Shown: positions 51,590 through 64,000 of the stretch, piece by piece | How the letters are laid out: each line of letters begins with the position of its first letter | How positions within the stretch are numbered: position 1 is the first letter of the stretch | Source of the DNA: Hirudinaria manillensis | Taxonomy: Eukaryota; Annelida; Clitellata; Hirudinida; Hirudinidae | Length of the DNA stretch: 64,000 nt | Direction: 5' to 3' | Assembly: GCA_034509925.1 (NCBI GenBank) | Contig: CM067526.1 | Location: forward strand, 9,971,129-10,035,128 | Position numbers and translations under genes: made by a program | Notes under the pieces: model-generated | What the model saw: only the letters and a program-made list of their open reading frames with translations | What the model was told of the DNA's origin: nothing | The model's database searches: none

Positions 51590-53537
51590 GTATCCAAACA
51601 GCACATGATGACCGCGGCCGAGATCACGTGATGAGTCAGTAGAAAATAAAAGTCCAATGAAAACGAAGGACGACCTCCAAAGGACAGTTTGAAGAACATG
51701 AAACCGGATATGACGTCACCTCCAAACACCAGAGAATTATTTTTAGTATCACCAATTAAAAAAAAGGCTTGAGTCCATCTGAGCATTTCAAATATTATTA
51801 ATGGTGAAAATTAAGCACCGATGTCGCATAACAAAATAAAATAATAATAATAATAATATATTATATTATTATATTATATTATTACTATTATATTATATTA
51901 TATACATTATAGGTTGTATGTGCATTATATGCTGTAATATCATAGACTGCATATGTCGTATCATGTATTTTACAATTGAATGTGGATGAAATCGATTATT
52001 ATTTTTGTTTTATAGTGCTTGCATTGCAAGATAACTTGTAGATCGAAATGTCTGTCTGTCGTGTTCGTCTTTACAACCGAGTTACGGGAAGGTTTTTGAA
52101 TGTTTGTGATTTCAACATCATACTTAATCAATGCCCATCACATTATGATCGATGCCTCGAACGCTGCACATATTAGCAACCCAAGTGGCTAATTTAACTT
52201 CTACACCGACATTTTCAGTAAAAACAGAAACAAATGTTCTACAGAATTCTTAAAGTAGGGTTCGGTTATGGATAGGTTAGGGTCTGAACGGGTTAGGCAA
52301 TAGATATCCTCGCCTGTGAGTTGTCTTTTGCCCGTCACTTATCCAACATTCAATAGAGTTACGCGTGCGATCGTTAACTTGATCGACTCGTGGCGTGATG
52401 GCGAGTCTAAAAAATGGCACCAAACCTGGCATAAGAAACAATTCAGATTCTTTTCTATTTTCCTTGCTTTGGACGTCCAAAGATTTGTTTTCGTTTTTAT
52501 TTTTAAATCGATTTCCAAGACGTCGAAAACGTCGTCGGCTGCGATTTGACGAATGAAAAGAAGCGAAGATGCGAAGAGGAAGCTGATTCATGGTCCTGAG
52601 AAGTTTATGTTGGCATCGAACCATAAAACAAGATGGCGGATGTAAACACCCAGGGGTAGGGGGAGGGGTAGGGGGGGGGGGTGGGAGGTGGGAGGATTCA
52701 GGGTCGAAGCGTTCGCTGGAGGTGTAAAATCCTCTGAAGATCTCCGTCAAAATACTCCATCAAGAGTTTCAAGAAGTATCGCCAGAGGCGCTTTTTTTTT
52801 TGTCAACGAAGCAAACGTTTTTGAACGCAATTTTGCGTCTTATTCCACAAACTGGAAAGCGTTTATTTAAGTTAACTATGGTAATAATAATAATAATAAT
52901 AATTATAATAATAATAAATAGTAGTAATATTTAAATAGTAATAATAGTAATAATAATACTATGCAATAGAAGATTTAATTTTTCAAACATTTTGTCAGCG
53001 AAAAAAAACAGCATAATTTATTTTTTAAATAAAATAATTTATTTAAGTTAACTATGGTAATAATAATAATTATAATAATAATAAATAGTATTAATATTTA
53101 AATAATAATAATAATAATGATAATAATAATAATACCATATAATAGAAGATTTAATTTTGCAAACTGTTTGTCAGCGAATACAATTAGCATAATTAATCAA
53201 TTTTTTTCAACAAAATAAAATAATTTATGCGAAACAATGTGACGAAGACGACAACGACGACGATGGTGATGATGATGACGATGATGATGATATTAATGTG
53301 CTTTTAATGGGCAATAAAAACTTCAAAGTTGCCAGAATCCCCAATAATAATCTGCAAGTTGCAGAAAAACTCTTAAATAATATTAAACGTGATTATGATT
53401 GTGATTATGATGCTTTTATCGCTCAAATAAATATGAATTAATTAACATTTTTTAATTGAGTTTTAAAAATATCAGCAGTCGGAAAGTTTTGTTGGATACA
53501 ATCATGCAAATGTTCTCTAAGGAAACCTGTCGAAAGT

Positions 53538-53538
<1 letters not shown>

Positions 53539-53568
<30 letters not shown>

Positions 53569-54300
53569 ATGGATGGATGGATGGATGGATGGATGGATGG
53601 ATGGATGGATGGATGGATGGATGGATGGATGGATGGATGGATGGATGGATGGATGGATGGATGGATGGATGGATGGATGGATGGATGGATGATGGATGGA
53701 TGGATGGATGGATGGATGGATGGATGGATGGATGGATGGATGGATGGATGGATGGATGGATGGGATGGATGTATGGATGGATGGATGGATGGATGGATGG
53801 ATGGATGGATGGATGGATGGATGGATGGATGGATGGATGGATGGATGGATGGATGGATGGATGGATGGATGGATGGATGGATGGATGGATGGATGGATGG
53901 ATGGATGGATGGATGGATGGATGGATGGATGGATGGATGGATGGATGGATGGATGGATGGATGGATGGATGGATGGATGGATGGATGGATGGATGGATGG
54001 ATGGATGGATGGATGGATGGATGGATGGATGGATGGATGGATGGATGGATGGATGGATGGATGGATGGATGGATGGATGGATGGATGGATGGATGGATGG
54101 ATGGATGGATGGATGGATGGATGGATGGATGGATGGATGGATGGATGGATGGATGGATGGATGGATGGATGGATGGATGGATGGATGGATGGATGGTTGG
54201 ATGGTTGGATGGATGGATGGATGGATGGATGGATGGATGGATGGATGGATGGATGGATGGATGGATGGATGGATGGATGGATGGATGGACGGATGGGTCG
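53539..54300. repeat. (GGAT)n array of about 760 bp
   Basis: Nearly perfect GGAT tetranucleotide repeat, about 190 copies, with small interruptions at about 53688-53694, 53761-53773 and 54195-54207. The 4-bp unit has no stop codon in any forward frame, so three overlapping long (MDGW)n frames appear; they are not genes. Confidence 0.98.
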
Positions 54301-56564
54301 ATGATGGATTAATGGAAAAAGAAATGGATGAATGGAAGAAACAGATGAGGAAAAACAGTCATCGGCCTATTATTTTATTGTTTTCAGACCGACTATATCC
54401 GTCCTAATCTTGTTATACGACTCGTTCACCTTGTTAATATTCGTATCCTTTTAACAGCCAATCATCATTGACCAGTTTCAATATTGCATAATAATAGATG
54501 CTGGCAAACATTTGCTCGTGAATTAATGAGGCTTAAAAAGTGAAGCAAATATTTGTGGGCGGAGCTTCATTATGGCTCGATCTGATTAAAAATGCGACCT
54601 TATAAATATTAACAAGGCAATAGAGTGACCTTATTTACAAGGCGACCCAGTTAAAAAGTTTGTTGACCCAATTAACGGGTTGACCGAGAAAAAAAATAAT
54701 TAACGACATTTATTTCAGTTGCTAAAAAGCGGCGTTAATTTAAATGACCAGGTCATCGATGACCTTTGATATTTGAACTCTGACCCTATCGTGAGAGACC
54801 TTCTCGAGTGCCATCTTTATCGACTTCAAGTATAAACGTCTTCGTGGTCGGAGATGACGACGATGACGTGACGAGGCTAACAAAAGGTTATGATGATGAT
54901 GATGATGATGGTGGTGATGATGACGACGACGATGGCGAAGATGGCAGTAGTGATGGTGAGGAGGAGGATGAGAATGAAGATGAAGGTTATTTCATCTGAA
55001 ATACTCAAATAAAACGTTGCTTGATGTAAAACATTATTATTTTTTAAACAAATGACAATACTTTATATTGTGTTAATGTAACAAATATACTTAATATAAT
55101 TAATAATCATATTAAAATCTCTCATTTATTGCGATTGTTTTTTTAAATATTTATTTAATTTGCTGAAATTTATTTCCGGAAGAGCGGTGCGTTGACATCA
55201 GAACGTGGAACGAATCTGTTTAAACGAAATTTTTGGAATTTTGATATTTTAAATTCAATTCAGATTAAATTCAGATTAAATTCTGCCTTTAATCCGTCAT
55301 TTTTCCTTCATTTTAACTCCGGCATTGCCAGCCCACCAATAAATTCGTGTTTGTTTTGTAAAAACACAAAAACAAAAATTCTAAGGAAATTGAAAGACAG
55401 CTTACGGGACATTAAATTGCAAATAATAAATCAAATTATAAATTATAAATATAAATCAAGTTTGTGTCGAAATTATTACAATTATTAAAAGTAATTTTAA
55501 TCAACATCACCATTTAGTCGATAAAGAATAAACTGAGATGTTATTATTGTTATTGTTGTTATTATTATTATTATTATTTTATTATTATTATTATTATTAA
55601 AAATGCGATTAAATAACATTCAACATTAATAATGAACAAATTAAAAGTTAAAGCGAAATAATTAATAAATAATTAACAAATAATAAATAAATAAATAATT
55701 AATTAATAAATAATTAATAAACAATTATTTTAATTGGACTTCAAGTCCCAGAATGAAATGCTTTTCGAGTTTTCTTCTTTCAAATGGAATTTCCAAGTTT
55801 CAAAAACTGCAAACGATCAGCAGTCCCTCTTGACACCTCAACTCCAATCTCGGGATTTTCCGGACACGCGGTGATGATGAGGACGACGACGACGAGGATG
55901 ATAATATTTGTAATATGTGATACCATCATGTACAGAGGTTGTACATAGTTGTACAGAGGATGATAATATTTGTAATTGATGATATAATTTGTAAAGAGGA
56001 TGATCTTCCTTGAGACTGGCTGCCCTGGAAGCGTTGAGGAAATGCTTTGAGACTTTCACGTTCAATTCAATTTTGCAATTTTTGAGAATTAATAGTAATT
56101 AATAATAGTTATTAATAGTTATTAATTAGTTAATTAATTAATTTAATTATTAGTTAATTGATTTTATAAAATTTAAATCTTAAAGATCGCAGCAGCGATT
56201 GGCAGTTCAGCGTTGGAAGATGGTCGTTGTTTGTGACGTCACATAAGCTGACACGGAGGTGTTGACGTTGACGTTGATGACGAAGACGAAGAATAAGAAG
56301 ATGATGATTATGATGATGATGGTGATGGTGACGAAGACGACGATGATGATAAAGAAAGATGGTACGAAAGCGGCGGCACACGCTTTTGGAGGACATTTAT
56401 GAGTAATAATTAGTAATCATAATTACTGATTTATTAATGGTAACTATTTAAGGAAAATAATTAATAATAATTAATTGAATATTAATTTGATTAAATGGTC
56501 GTGCTAATTTTTTAATCGCCGCATTAGAAAAGTTGAAATAACTGAAAGCGTTTGGATGCAATGA

Positions 56565-56567
<3 letters not shown>

Positions 56568-56625
<58 letters not shown>
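56568..56625. repeat. (TTA)n microsatellite
   Basis: About 19 perfect triplets, just before the first copy of the local repeat family. Confidence 0.95.
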
Positions 56626-56636
56626 TTAAAGGGCTT

Positions 56637-57354
56637 TTTATCATTTCGTTGGAGTTGGTGAGGACGATGACGATGCAATATTGATTGTCATTATCAGTGA
56701 AGGAATTTCAAATTGACTACAACTTATATTGCAATATATCATATATTAGATATCATATATTGCAATATATCATATATTACATATGTTCATGATACACCTC
56801 TCCTGATGTTCGAGACAAACCTGAAATACTTAAGAGGAAGAGAGATTGGCATATCAGTAAGGCAATGAAATTTTGACGGCCGGTGGTGGCTGCCCATGGG
56901 ATTCTGTTGCAACCTTTGTGTTGTCACTTACATTATTATTTCGTTATTGACGCTATCGTTATTGTTGATGATAATACTAATACTAATAATATTTAATAAT
57001 AATATAATTATAGTAAGGCATTTTATGCTTAACGTTTAACAATTTGGAACATCTCGTTGGAGATAGTGAGGATGATGACGATGCAATATTTATTGTCATT
57101 AAGAAGTCATCAGTGAAGGAATTTCAAATTGACTACAAGGTATATCATATATTGCAATATATCATATAAATTCTTATAATAATAAATTCTTAATAATATT
57201 TTATTACTGGTATTGATAAGAATTAAATTATCAAATCGATAATATTAACCACAGTCAAAACATTTTCATATCATCCAGGTACATTCAACACTGTACTCTT
57301 GTTAAATAAAAATATTTGACATTATTAATAATTATTACTATGGCTGCTGCTATT

Positions 57355-57387
<33 letters not shown>

Positions 57388-59850
57388 TGTTTATTCACAA
57401 TCACGGCCTCCGCCGATTATTATTAATATTATTATTATATTTTTTTTATCATTATTATATGACTTGCCCATGAATTGTCATTATCAGTGATTATCAATGT
57501 GACTACAACATATATTTCAATATATGTTTCCGAAACAGCTCTCCTAATGTTCGAAGCAAACCTTAAATACTGAAGAGGAAGAGGAAGAGGAAGAGGAATA
57601 CTCACCAATCTTCTTCTCTTGTATTAATTTGTGGTTGCCCAGTAGTGGCGGTACTTCGGAAGTTGTTCTGACATTTGTATTGACGTTGTTATATGTGTCG
57701 TTATTGGTGACACTGATTACAAATATTAATTATATTAATATAATAATAATATAATAATAATTATATTGTCATATAATATATAATATATACAATAATAATT
57801 ATTATCATTATATTATTATTATTATTATTTTTTGGTCACGTGCATATGAAACAAATCCTCTTGTTATACGTATACCTGCATTAATGAGGTTTAATAATAA
57901 TTTTTAAAAAATAATAATAAAAAAAAATAGTAGTAATAATAACAACAATAATAATAGCAGCATTTAATAATTATTAAATAATAATAATAATGATACTGTA
58001 AAAAGTATTTTATCATCTAGTTGGAGATGATGAGGACGACGATGCAATATCGATTGCCATTATCAGTGACTGACTACAACATATATTGCAATATATGTTC
58101 CTAAAAACACCTCTCCTGATGTTCGAAGCAAACCTTGAGGACTCTGGATTTTGTGGGGAACCGCAATGAGTGCCGTCTTGTAGGTTGTTAGGGCGAGCTT
58201 ATAGGAAATTATTTGTTTGATGCAAAGTCAGTGGTGATTAACAAGTTGTAGTGAGACGGGATTTGACAGGTTGATATGGAAAATGAGCTCCGCTTCTGTT
58301 TTCATGGTCTCCTAAAGTTTATGCGTGTTGCTGGAACCGAACGAGATTGAATTGCAAAACAAGCTGAACAAACTGTGAGGATTGCAAGGACAAGTTACTA
58401 ACTTCTCTGAATAGCAGGACACGGCATTTATGACCACATATTTCTCCGTTTACAATGACAATGTCAAGGTAACTAACAACCGTCAACTTATGAAAGTGGT
58501 TCTTGATAATTGGATTGGTGGTGTGCTAATTTTTCTGGATGGGCAATAATATAAAAGGGCAGATTGCCGTTTTATCAGAGTTCAGTCGTAGTAGGTTCGA
58601 TATTGAAATATCAATGAAGCAATCCGTCATGGTTTGGGCAAGACGAGGTATTTCGTGAGGATTGCAAAAAGCAGATATCTGGGTATCATCAGCTTATTAA
58701 TGGCTAAGAAAACCATGCTCGGTAAAAATTTGCTCAATTTCAGAGACATACGAAGAGAAGAGAATCGGGCCGAATACTGATCTCTGCGGAACTCCTGGCA
58801 AGGCATTTGTGTGACTGGTGTCTATAATGTTGTAACAATGACAACGAGATTTGACAAGATGTGATAGAGAACAGAGAGTATTCTATCCAGCTTGTCAATG
58901 AGAATGCTGTAATCTTGCGTATCGAACGTAGCAGACATGTTGAGGAGAAGGAAAAAAACATTCCCTCCATAGATCTTTATATCAGAATCAACTTTTAGCT
59001 TACCATTTTCTGTGGAATATTATTAACGATAGGCCGTCTGAGTCGAAGGAACCAATGCATTGATCTCGAGGTAGACGAGATTGTTCTGTCAAAAAAAGTC
59101 GTTCTTGAAGTTTTGACATGACACCGAGGTTGGTCGAAAGAATGACACTAGTTAAGATCTATTGTAGATTAGGTTAGAATCTATTATTTTTTTTAACACA
59201 GGATGAGCCTGGACAACTTTAACAAAAACTGTGGTACTTCTTCAGATGCGAGGGATGTATTAAATAATGAGGTTTGGGGTTTAGCTTGAAAGGGAATCAT
59301 TAATAAGAAGCGCTTTTTCAGGGTCCAGGTTGGGATGGAGTCCACGTTGCATTGGACGTTATGAAGGGAGACCGAGAATCTCATTACGGAGTGTCCGAGA
59401 GAGCTCCAGTCGGAGTTCGGAGTCGAGCGGATCGTAGGATGTGTTCAGAGGAACCGGGTATGTCAGAAGGTTTAATACTGATGTATCTCAAGTTAGACTA
59501 TGATGATGGACAAGATGGGCAGGGCTTCACCAATACCTCCAAATCTTGTCTGTTCGGCATATCACGTTGGAAATGGCGACGATGCAATATCGATCGTCGT
59601 TATCAGTGGAGAGGAATTCCACAACGACTACAAAATATATTGCAATATATATTCTTGGTTGATAACAACTTTCCTGATGTTCGAGCCTGAAATACTTCAG
59701 GAAGATTCGAATTAAGGCGCTGATCTGTGATTTAATTTGTGGATGCCCGGTGATGGTTGCACTCAGAGAGCTGTTATGACGTTTATGGTGTCGTGGTGTT
59801 CTTGTTTATGCTATTATTTCGTTGATGCTATTGTTGCCGCTATCGTCATT
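56637..59850 (+). repeat. Five-copy local repeat family
   Basis: Five diverged copies on the same strand: 56637-56845, 57040-57175, 57468-57600, 58008-58132 and 59566-59705. Most share a core GACGATGCAATAT..., and all share GACTACAA. Four carry a perfect 12-bp palindrome ATATTGCAATAT (56727-56738, 57149-57160, 58083-58094, 59637-59648). Most then have CCTGATGTTCGAAGCAAACC. Three copies are followed by a second module with GGTTGCCCGGTGGTGG (56880-56965, 57630-57705, 59735-59850). AAT-type microsatellites separate them. I recognise no known element. Confidence 0.75.
58140..59185 (-). mobile_element. Decayed CR1/L2-like LINE reverse transcriptase
   Basis: On the minus strand, in shifting frames with stops, the ordered motifs of a non-LTR reverse transcriptase are legible. 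A SKLQERLFL-type segment lies near 59130 and an STQTAYR segment near 59040. SATFDTQDYSILIDKLDRI (58880-58945) is the usual (D)LSAAFDTVDHSIL block. GVPQRSVFGPILFSSYVSEI is near 58740-58800 and ADDTQ near 58690 (the preceding Tyr is replaced by stops). NLLRLNSDKT is near 58580. Several frameshifts and stops make it dead. The part below about 58500 is weaker. No intact end is visible. It lies between copies four and five of the local repeat family. Confidence 0.85.
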
Positions 59851-59925
59851 TTCGACGACGATGATGATGACGCTGACAATGATGATGATGATGATTATTA
59901 TGATTATTATTTTTTATTTTTTTTA

Positions 59926-59962
<37 letters not shown>

Positions 59963-62019
59963 GTTGGTTCAATTAATATCTAAATATTAAATGGACTCCT
60001 TTGACGTCTGTGATAAATTTCTCAACAGAACTTTGGAAAGTTCTTGGAGAATTTCAAATGATGGATGACGTATTTGCATGAATTATTTCAATATGTTCAT
60101 AATTTTTAAAATTCAGATTTAACCTGTTTTAGTTTTAACTACAATATTTTTGTACGATAAAATACATTAAATACATCAATAATGATAATAATAACAGTAA
60201 TAATAATAATAACAATAATAATAATACTAACAATAATAATAATAATAACAATAATAATAATAATAATAGTAATAATAATATATAATAATTATTATTATAA
60301 TACCGATAATTATGATAATAATAATAATTAAAATATTATTATTATCACTAATAATCATCACAACATCACCCACTTGTGAATAAATTGATTCCTGACGTAA
60401 ATATCCTTCAAACGGTTTCAGATGCTGCTAAAGTAACACATTTGCTGCCTCACTTCCATGAGGCTTCCACGGAGCCTTCAGTTTTATTTAATTTTTATTT
60501 TATAAATAAATTGAACAAAATAATTAATCGGTCAATGTCATTAGAATTAATAGTTCGTAGGCGGTTCATAATTACTGGTGGTTCTTGGTAATAGTTGTTA
60601 TTTGGTTTGGGTTGCTATTGGTAACGGTTGTTAAACGATAAACAGCTTCTTAGCCACTGAACCCCAGCATCTCGGGCCACGGGACCACGTGATGACCAAC
60701 GGCAATCGGTCTGGAAAACGTGACCCACGTTAGAATCGTGGAACGAGTGTGGTGACCTTTTGAGTTCAAAGGTCAAGACATTGAATGCAACGCACGTCCC
60801 GACTAATCATGTGCCGCAAACCTCCACTGAACACAGGGGTTTCCATTCTTTTATTATGACATAATTTATTCATATTTTATTTTATGCCATGATTTCATTT
60901 TCGATTCTTTTGCGCTTTTAAATAAAATTTTTTTTCCAATTTTCAACGAGAAATTAGTGGGAAAATGTGATTTATAAGACCAATTGATCAACCGATGCAT
61001 GTCGAAAATTAACATTACAGTAGCAATTACGTAACATTACTAAGCCTAGTTACGTAATGCTAATATTAATTTCATAATATTACGATATTAATTAAGTTAT
61101 CCGTGATTGGCAACGTTCAATTAGTTTTATGGGACCATAAAAACAAGTTTTAACGTCGGGGAAATTATTTTAAGACATCAATTCCTCTGACGTCACGCGA
61201 CATTTCGATCACGTGGTAAAGCGCCCATGGTGAGATGCTGATGACAAGGTGAGGAGTGTTTTTCAGAAGTTAGGATCGATGACGTCACCTTTAAGGACCA
61301 ATTAACGTGTTTAAGTTTTAAAGATAATTGAATCAACTCGCGTCGAAAAATGTTTTCCTGTTTGCAGAACTGATGGAAAGAAAAAAGGAAAAATGGATGA
61401 CATGCCAAAAAGTCTAGCTTTTTTTTGGGGTCAAGTATGGTTGTTTTTGGGTCAGGGCAGTTTGAAACTTAAGAAGTCTCGTCTTTAGCAGCTGCGTCTT
61501 GAAATGGAATCTAAGAAGTTTGGATGGAAATCAGAAGCTGTTTCTGAGATTTGAGTATATTTCGGAGAAGATTTAATGCGAATTAATTTGGTAATTATAA
61601 TATTATGTCATTTTAAAGATTTATAAACTCACGAAAATGACATGCAACTAATGATTTGTTATAAGGATATCATAAGGACACTGCAAGGTTTTTCAATTTT
61701 ACTTTTTTGTATAACTTATTTTACGGGTCTTTTTACAACAAATAAATAAAATGTAAAATATTGGTTAAAAACATGTTTTCGTTGAATTAATTATAAATTC
61801 TAGAAATTATGCCGTGAAAACGGAGTTCATTTCCAAAGAAAATGAAAGAATCGTTTTAAAGTCTCGACTGCTTCTTGAATGTGATTGGTTGACAAATGCC
61901 ACGTCATCAAGTCACTAATGACTTGCTCTTTGATGACGATGACGATGCTTCTGTAATCACGGTTGTAATGACGACATACAATAATAATATCAATAATAGT
62001 AATAATAATAATATCAATA

Positions 62020-62068
<49 letters not shown>

Positions 62069-64000
62069 TAATAATAATAATAAACGACGACAATGACGAT
62101 GTCGGTGACGAAGACGACGATGGTATTGGTATTGGTGTTGGTGATGATGATGATGATGAATAATTTAAGAATAATTTAACAGTTTTATTATAAAACAAAC
62201 CTTTAATATTCCAAAGTGACTCTTAAATGTTGATGTTTTCAATTCTCAAAGCATTAATTTGCTGAATTTAGCAGACGAATTAAACGAATAAAAACATAAA
62301 ATATCATTTTAATGAGTTCTTTTGAGAAATTAAATTATAATATTTTGTTGATAAATAATAAATAATATGACAACGAATATTTTTTTATAGAATTAAAATC
62401 AATTATTTACAAAAATAAATTTAAAATTAATGAAAAACTTTCGGACTCGAAAAGATGTGAAATTGACGAAGGATTGCTTGTACCTGCAGATGTCATTATA
62501 TTGTCATTGTTAATATTGTCATTATTATTGTATTATTGTTATTATCATCGTCGTCGTCGTCGTCATCATCATCATGATCGTCATCACCATCATTATCATC
62601 ATCATCACCATCACCACCATCGTCGTCTTCGTCATCAACTCCATGAGTAATTTAAAAAATGGAACGAAATAAAATAATTTATTTTTGAATAATTTTGTCG
62701 ACGTCACCAACTTTGTATTGCTCAAAGCTCATAACTCTGCCTTTCTAAAGTAGGGTGATGATGACGATGATGATTATGATGATGATGGTGATGTTGTTGA
62801 TGATGATGAATACGGATATGGTGGTGGAAGTGATGATAATGATGGCATCTCCCCGGAAAATTTGTGTTCTGTTCATTCCCGTGAGTACAATGAGAATCTC
62901 AACATCCATGTTGATGTTTTCAGTCCAACAAATGCATACAAAAGCTGTAGACATACAAAACAAAACACATTAGCACGTCTAAAATACAAACCAGTACATG
63001 CAAGTACTTAGAAACATGCAAAGAAATAGACATAAACGTGTAACAGAAAAATGTTTGTTTCAATTGCCTTTAGGACATGCAACAAAATTATACAAAGATA
63101 CACACATATATTGGTGATGGAATTTCATAACTCGCTGAGCTTGAATAAAAAAAAAAGGAATGATGGTTTAATACAATAACATGTTTATACAAAAGCATGA
63201 TGCAATGCTGCTACGACATGACAAGATACAACCGCATCTTGATACATGTTTCAAGGTACAATCCTACCTTGGTACATGATACAAGATTTGCATCCTATCA
63301 CAAAAGAAAAACATACAAAAACGATACATGGGAACAGAAGGAGAGGAATTGGCAGACGTCAATACCCATTGGCGGTTTCTGCTCAAAAAAACTTTCAGAA
63401 ATGTAAAAAGCTTGAAACTTTGGATTATAAAAAGAGAAAATGCTGCGTTGAATGCCTCAGCAACATTAGCGAGAAGATAGACTGAAAGTGGAGAAACCAA
63501 GATGGCGGAGGTTTTTTGGGGGTTAAGTGATGACGATTTATTTCATTTTAAAATTAATTTTATAAATTAATACGCTAAATATTTACTCTTTTAATGCGAG
63601 CTAAACTGAGACTTTCAGAAAATTAAAATTGAATTTAAAATTAAAAAATAAATAAAAATAAAAACTCAAAGTGATTTAAAAATTCGGCATGAACAGAACG
63701 GCATTGATGGACACGAAATTTGGTCAGAATTTCGTCTGAAAAATAACGTTTCGAATCCTCTTTGAGGAGTTTCTGTGGATTTCATTCGATTGATCATTTT
63801 GCCAACACAACGGATGCTGCACGCAGGATGGATGGACGGAGGTTCTGATGATGATGATGATGATGATGATAAAGATTGATGTGCGCAGGTTATGATAATG
63901 ATCAAAGAGACGCGCGCAGAGGTTCTGTGATGATTATCATAATGCTGGCGATGATGATGATGAAGACGACGGATACGATGATGATGGGCATGAGGATCGT
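59851..64000. other. Gene-poor, microsatellite-dense right end
   Basis: No gene is supported. Repeats include GAT/TTA runs at 59860-59962, mixed AAT/AAC at 60180-60290, AAT at 61978-62085, TCG/TCA at 62540-62632, GATGAT at 62755-62810, and GATGAT at 63845-63872 and 63930-63990. Two CREs lie at 61188 and 61280, and CACGTG E-boxes near 60673 and 61209. A 30-bp hairpin repeat lies at 63222-63287. Confidence 0.5.
63222..63287. repeat. 30-bp tandem repeat with internal hairpins
   Basis: Unit 1 (63222-63251) has stem CAAGAT/ATCTTG. Unit 2 (63252-63281) has CAAGGT/ACCTTG. A third partial unit starts CAAGAT at 63282. Loops are 8 bp (ACAACCGC and ACAATCCT) and both units continue with a TACATG spacer. 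Confidence 0.7.

Larger units (their letters stand above)
43063..56636. other. Gene-poor, repeat-dense region
   Basis: No gene is supported in about 13.5 kb. Open frames are mostly made of triplet repeats (poly-Asp, poly-Ile, poly-Asn, poly-Ser) or lack any family signal (for example 43914-44264 minus, 52277-52750 minus, 44770-45036 plus). The region holds many microsatellites, three minisatellites and clusters of X-box and CRE motifs, listed separately. Confidence 0.5.
47491..61287. promoter_or_regulatory. Seven perfect CRE palindromes (TGACGTCA), scattered
   Basis: The 8-bp CREB/ATF site TGACGTCA is seen at 47491-47498, 49618-49625, 49785-49792, 51711-51718, 56234-56241, 61188-61195 and 61280-61287. 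I did not notice a perfect copy left of 47 kb. A palindromic 8-mer containing CpG should be rare in AT-rich DNA. Binding is not shown. Confidence 0.4.

Noticed and set aside
52277..52750. 157-codon minus-strand frame with a proline run
   Set aside because: The proline run is a GGGGGAGG tract on the other strand. No recognisable domain or gene context.
53456..54407. Overlapping open frames of 200-280 codons encoding (MDGW)n
   Set aside because: They come from a stop-free 4-bp repeat and exist in three frames at once, so they are repeat artefacts.

Overview
The window is nuclear DNA from a bilaterian invertebrate. It is AT-rich, its genes are split by GT-AG introns, and the intergenic DNA is dense in triplet and tetranucleotide repeats. 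Seven genes have recognisable animal orthologues (HSD17B8, ZNRF1/2, an AQP4-like aquaporin, ADCY9, NDPK, fascin, MLX). The gene set, AT bias and microsatellite load suggest a lophotrochozoan such as an annelid, but this is inference; no species-diagnostic gene is present. Exon models were built by hand from reading frame, GT/AG signals and protein-family continuity. The complete recognised models join without a frame break.

Layout from left to right: (1) 1-2.2 kb, + strand, the 3' part of an HSD17B8-type short-chain dehydrogenase, with a LINE 3' end in its last intron. (2) 4.8-6.9 kb, + strand, a complete ZNRF1/2-type E3 ubiquitin ligase. (3) 9.9-12.5 kb, - strand, a complete aquaporin, possibly with 5' non-coding exons near 13.0 and 14.1 kb. 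(4) 17.9-21.6 kb, + strand, a two-exon gene for a 1231-residue disordered Ser/Pro/His-rich protein that I do not recognise. (5) 21.8-26.0 kb, - strand, an ADCY9-type adenylyl cyclase, tail-to-tail with gene 4 across only about 150 bp. (6) 26.81-27.92 kb, a 1.1 kb hAT transposon remnant with terminal inverted repeats and an exact 8-bp target-site duplication. (7) 28.5-29.3 kb, - strand, nucleoside diphosphate kinase. (8) 31.2-36.1 kb, - strand, fascin with a TATA box. (9) 38.9-43.1 kb, + strand, MLX, an eight-exon bHLH-zipper factor.

From 43.1 kb to the right edge (about 21 kb) I find no convincing gene. This stretch holds large simple repeats, including a roughly 760-bp GGAT array at 53.5-54.3 kb. 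It also holds a five-copy local repeat family at 56.6-59.7 kb with a decayed CR1/L2-like LINE reverse transcriptase lying among the copies. Clusters of RFX X-box-like and CRE (TGACGTCA) motifs suggest that part of it may be regulatory.

The genes do not form one pathway. They are ordinary housekeeping and signalling genes: mitochondrial fatty-acid synthesis, ubiquitin ligation, water transport, cAMP, nucleotide balance, actin bundling and glucose-responsive transcription. The items most worth follow-up are the unknown 1231-residue protein, the ADCY9-type cyclase that carries Leu/Ser at the forskolin-site positions, the hAT remnant, the local repeat family, the X-box and CRE clusters, and a 30-bp repeat with covarying hairpin stems.
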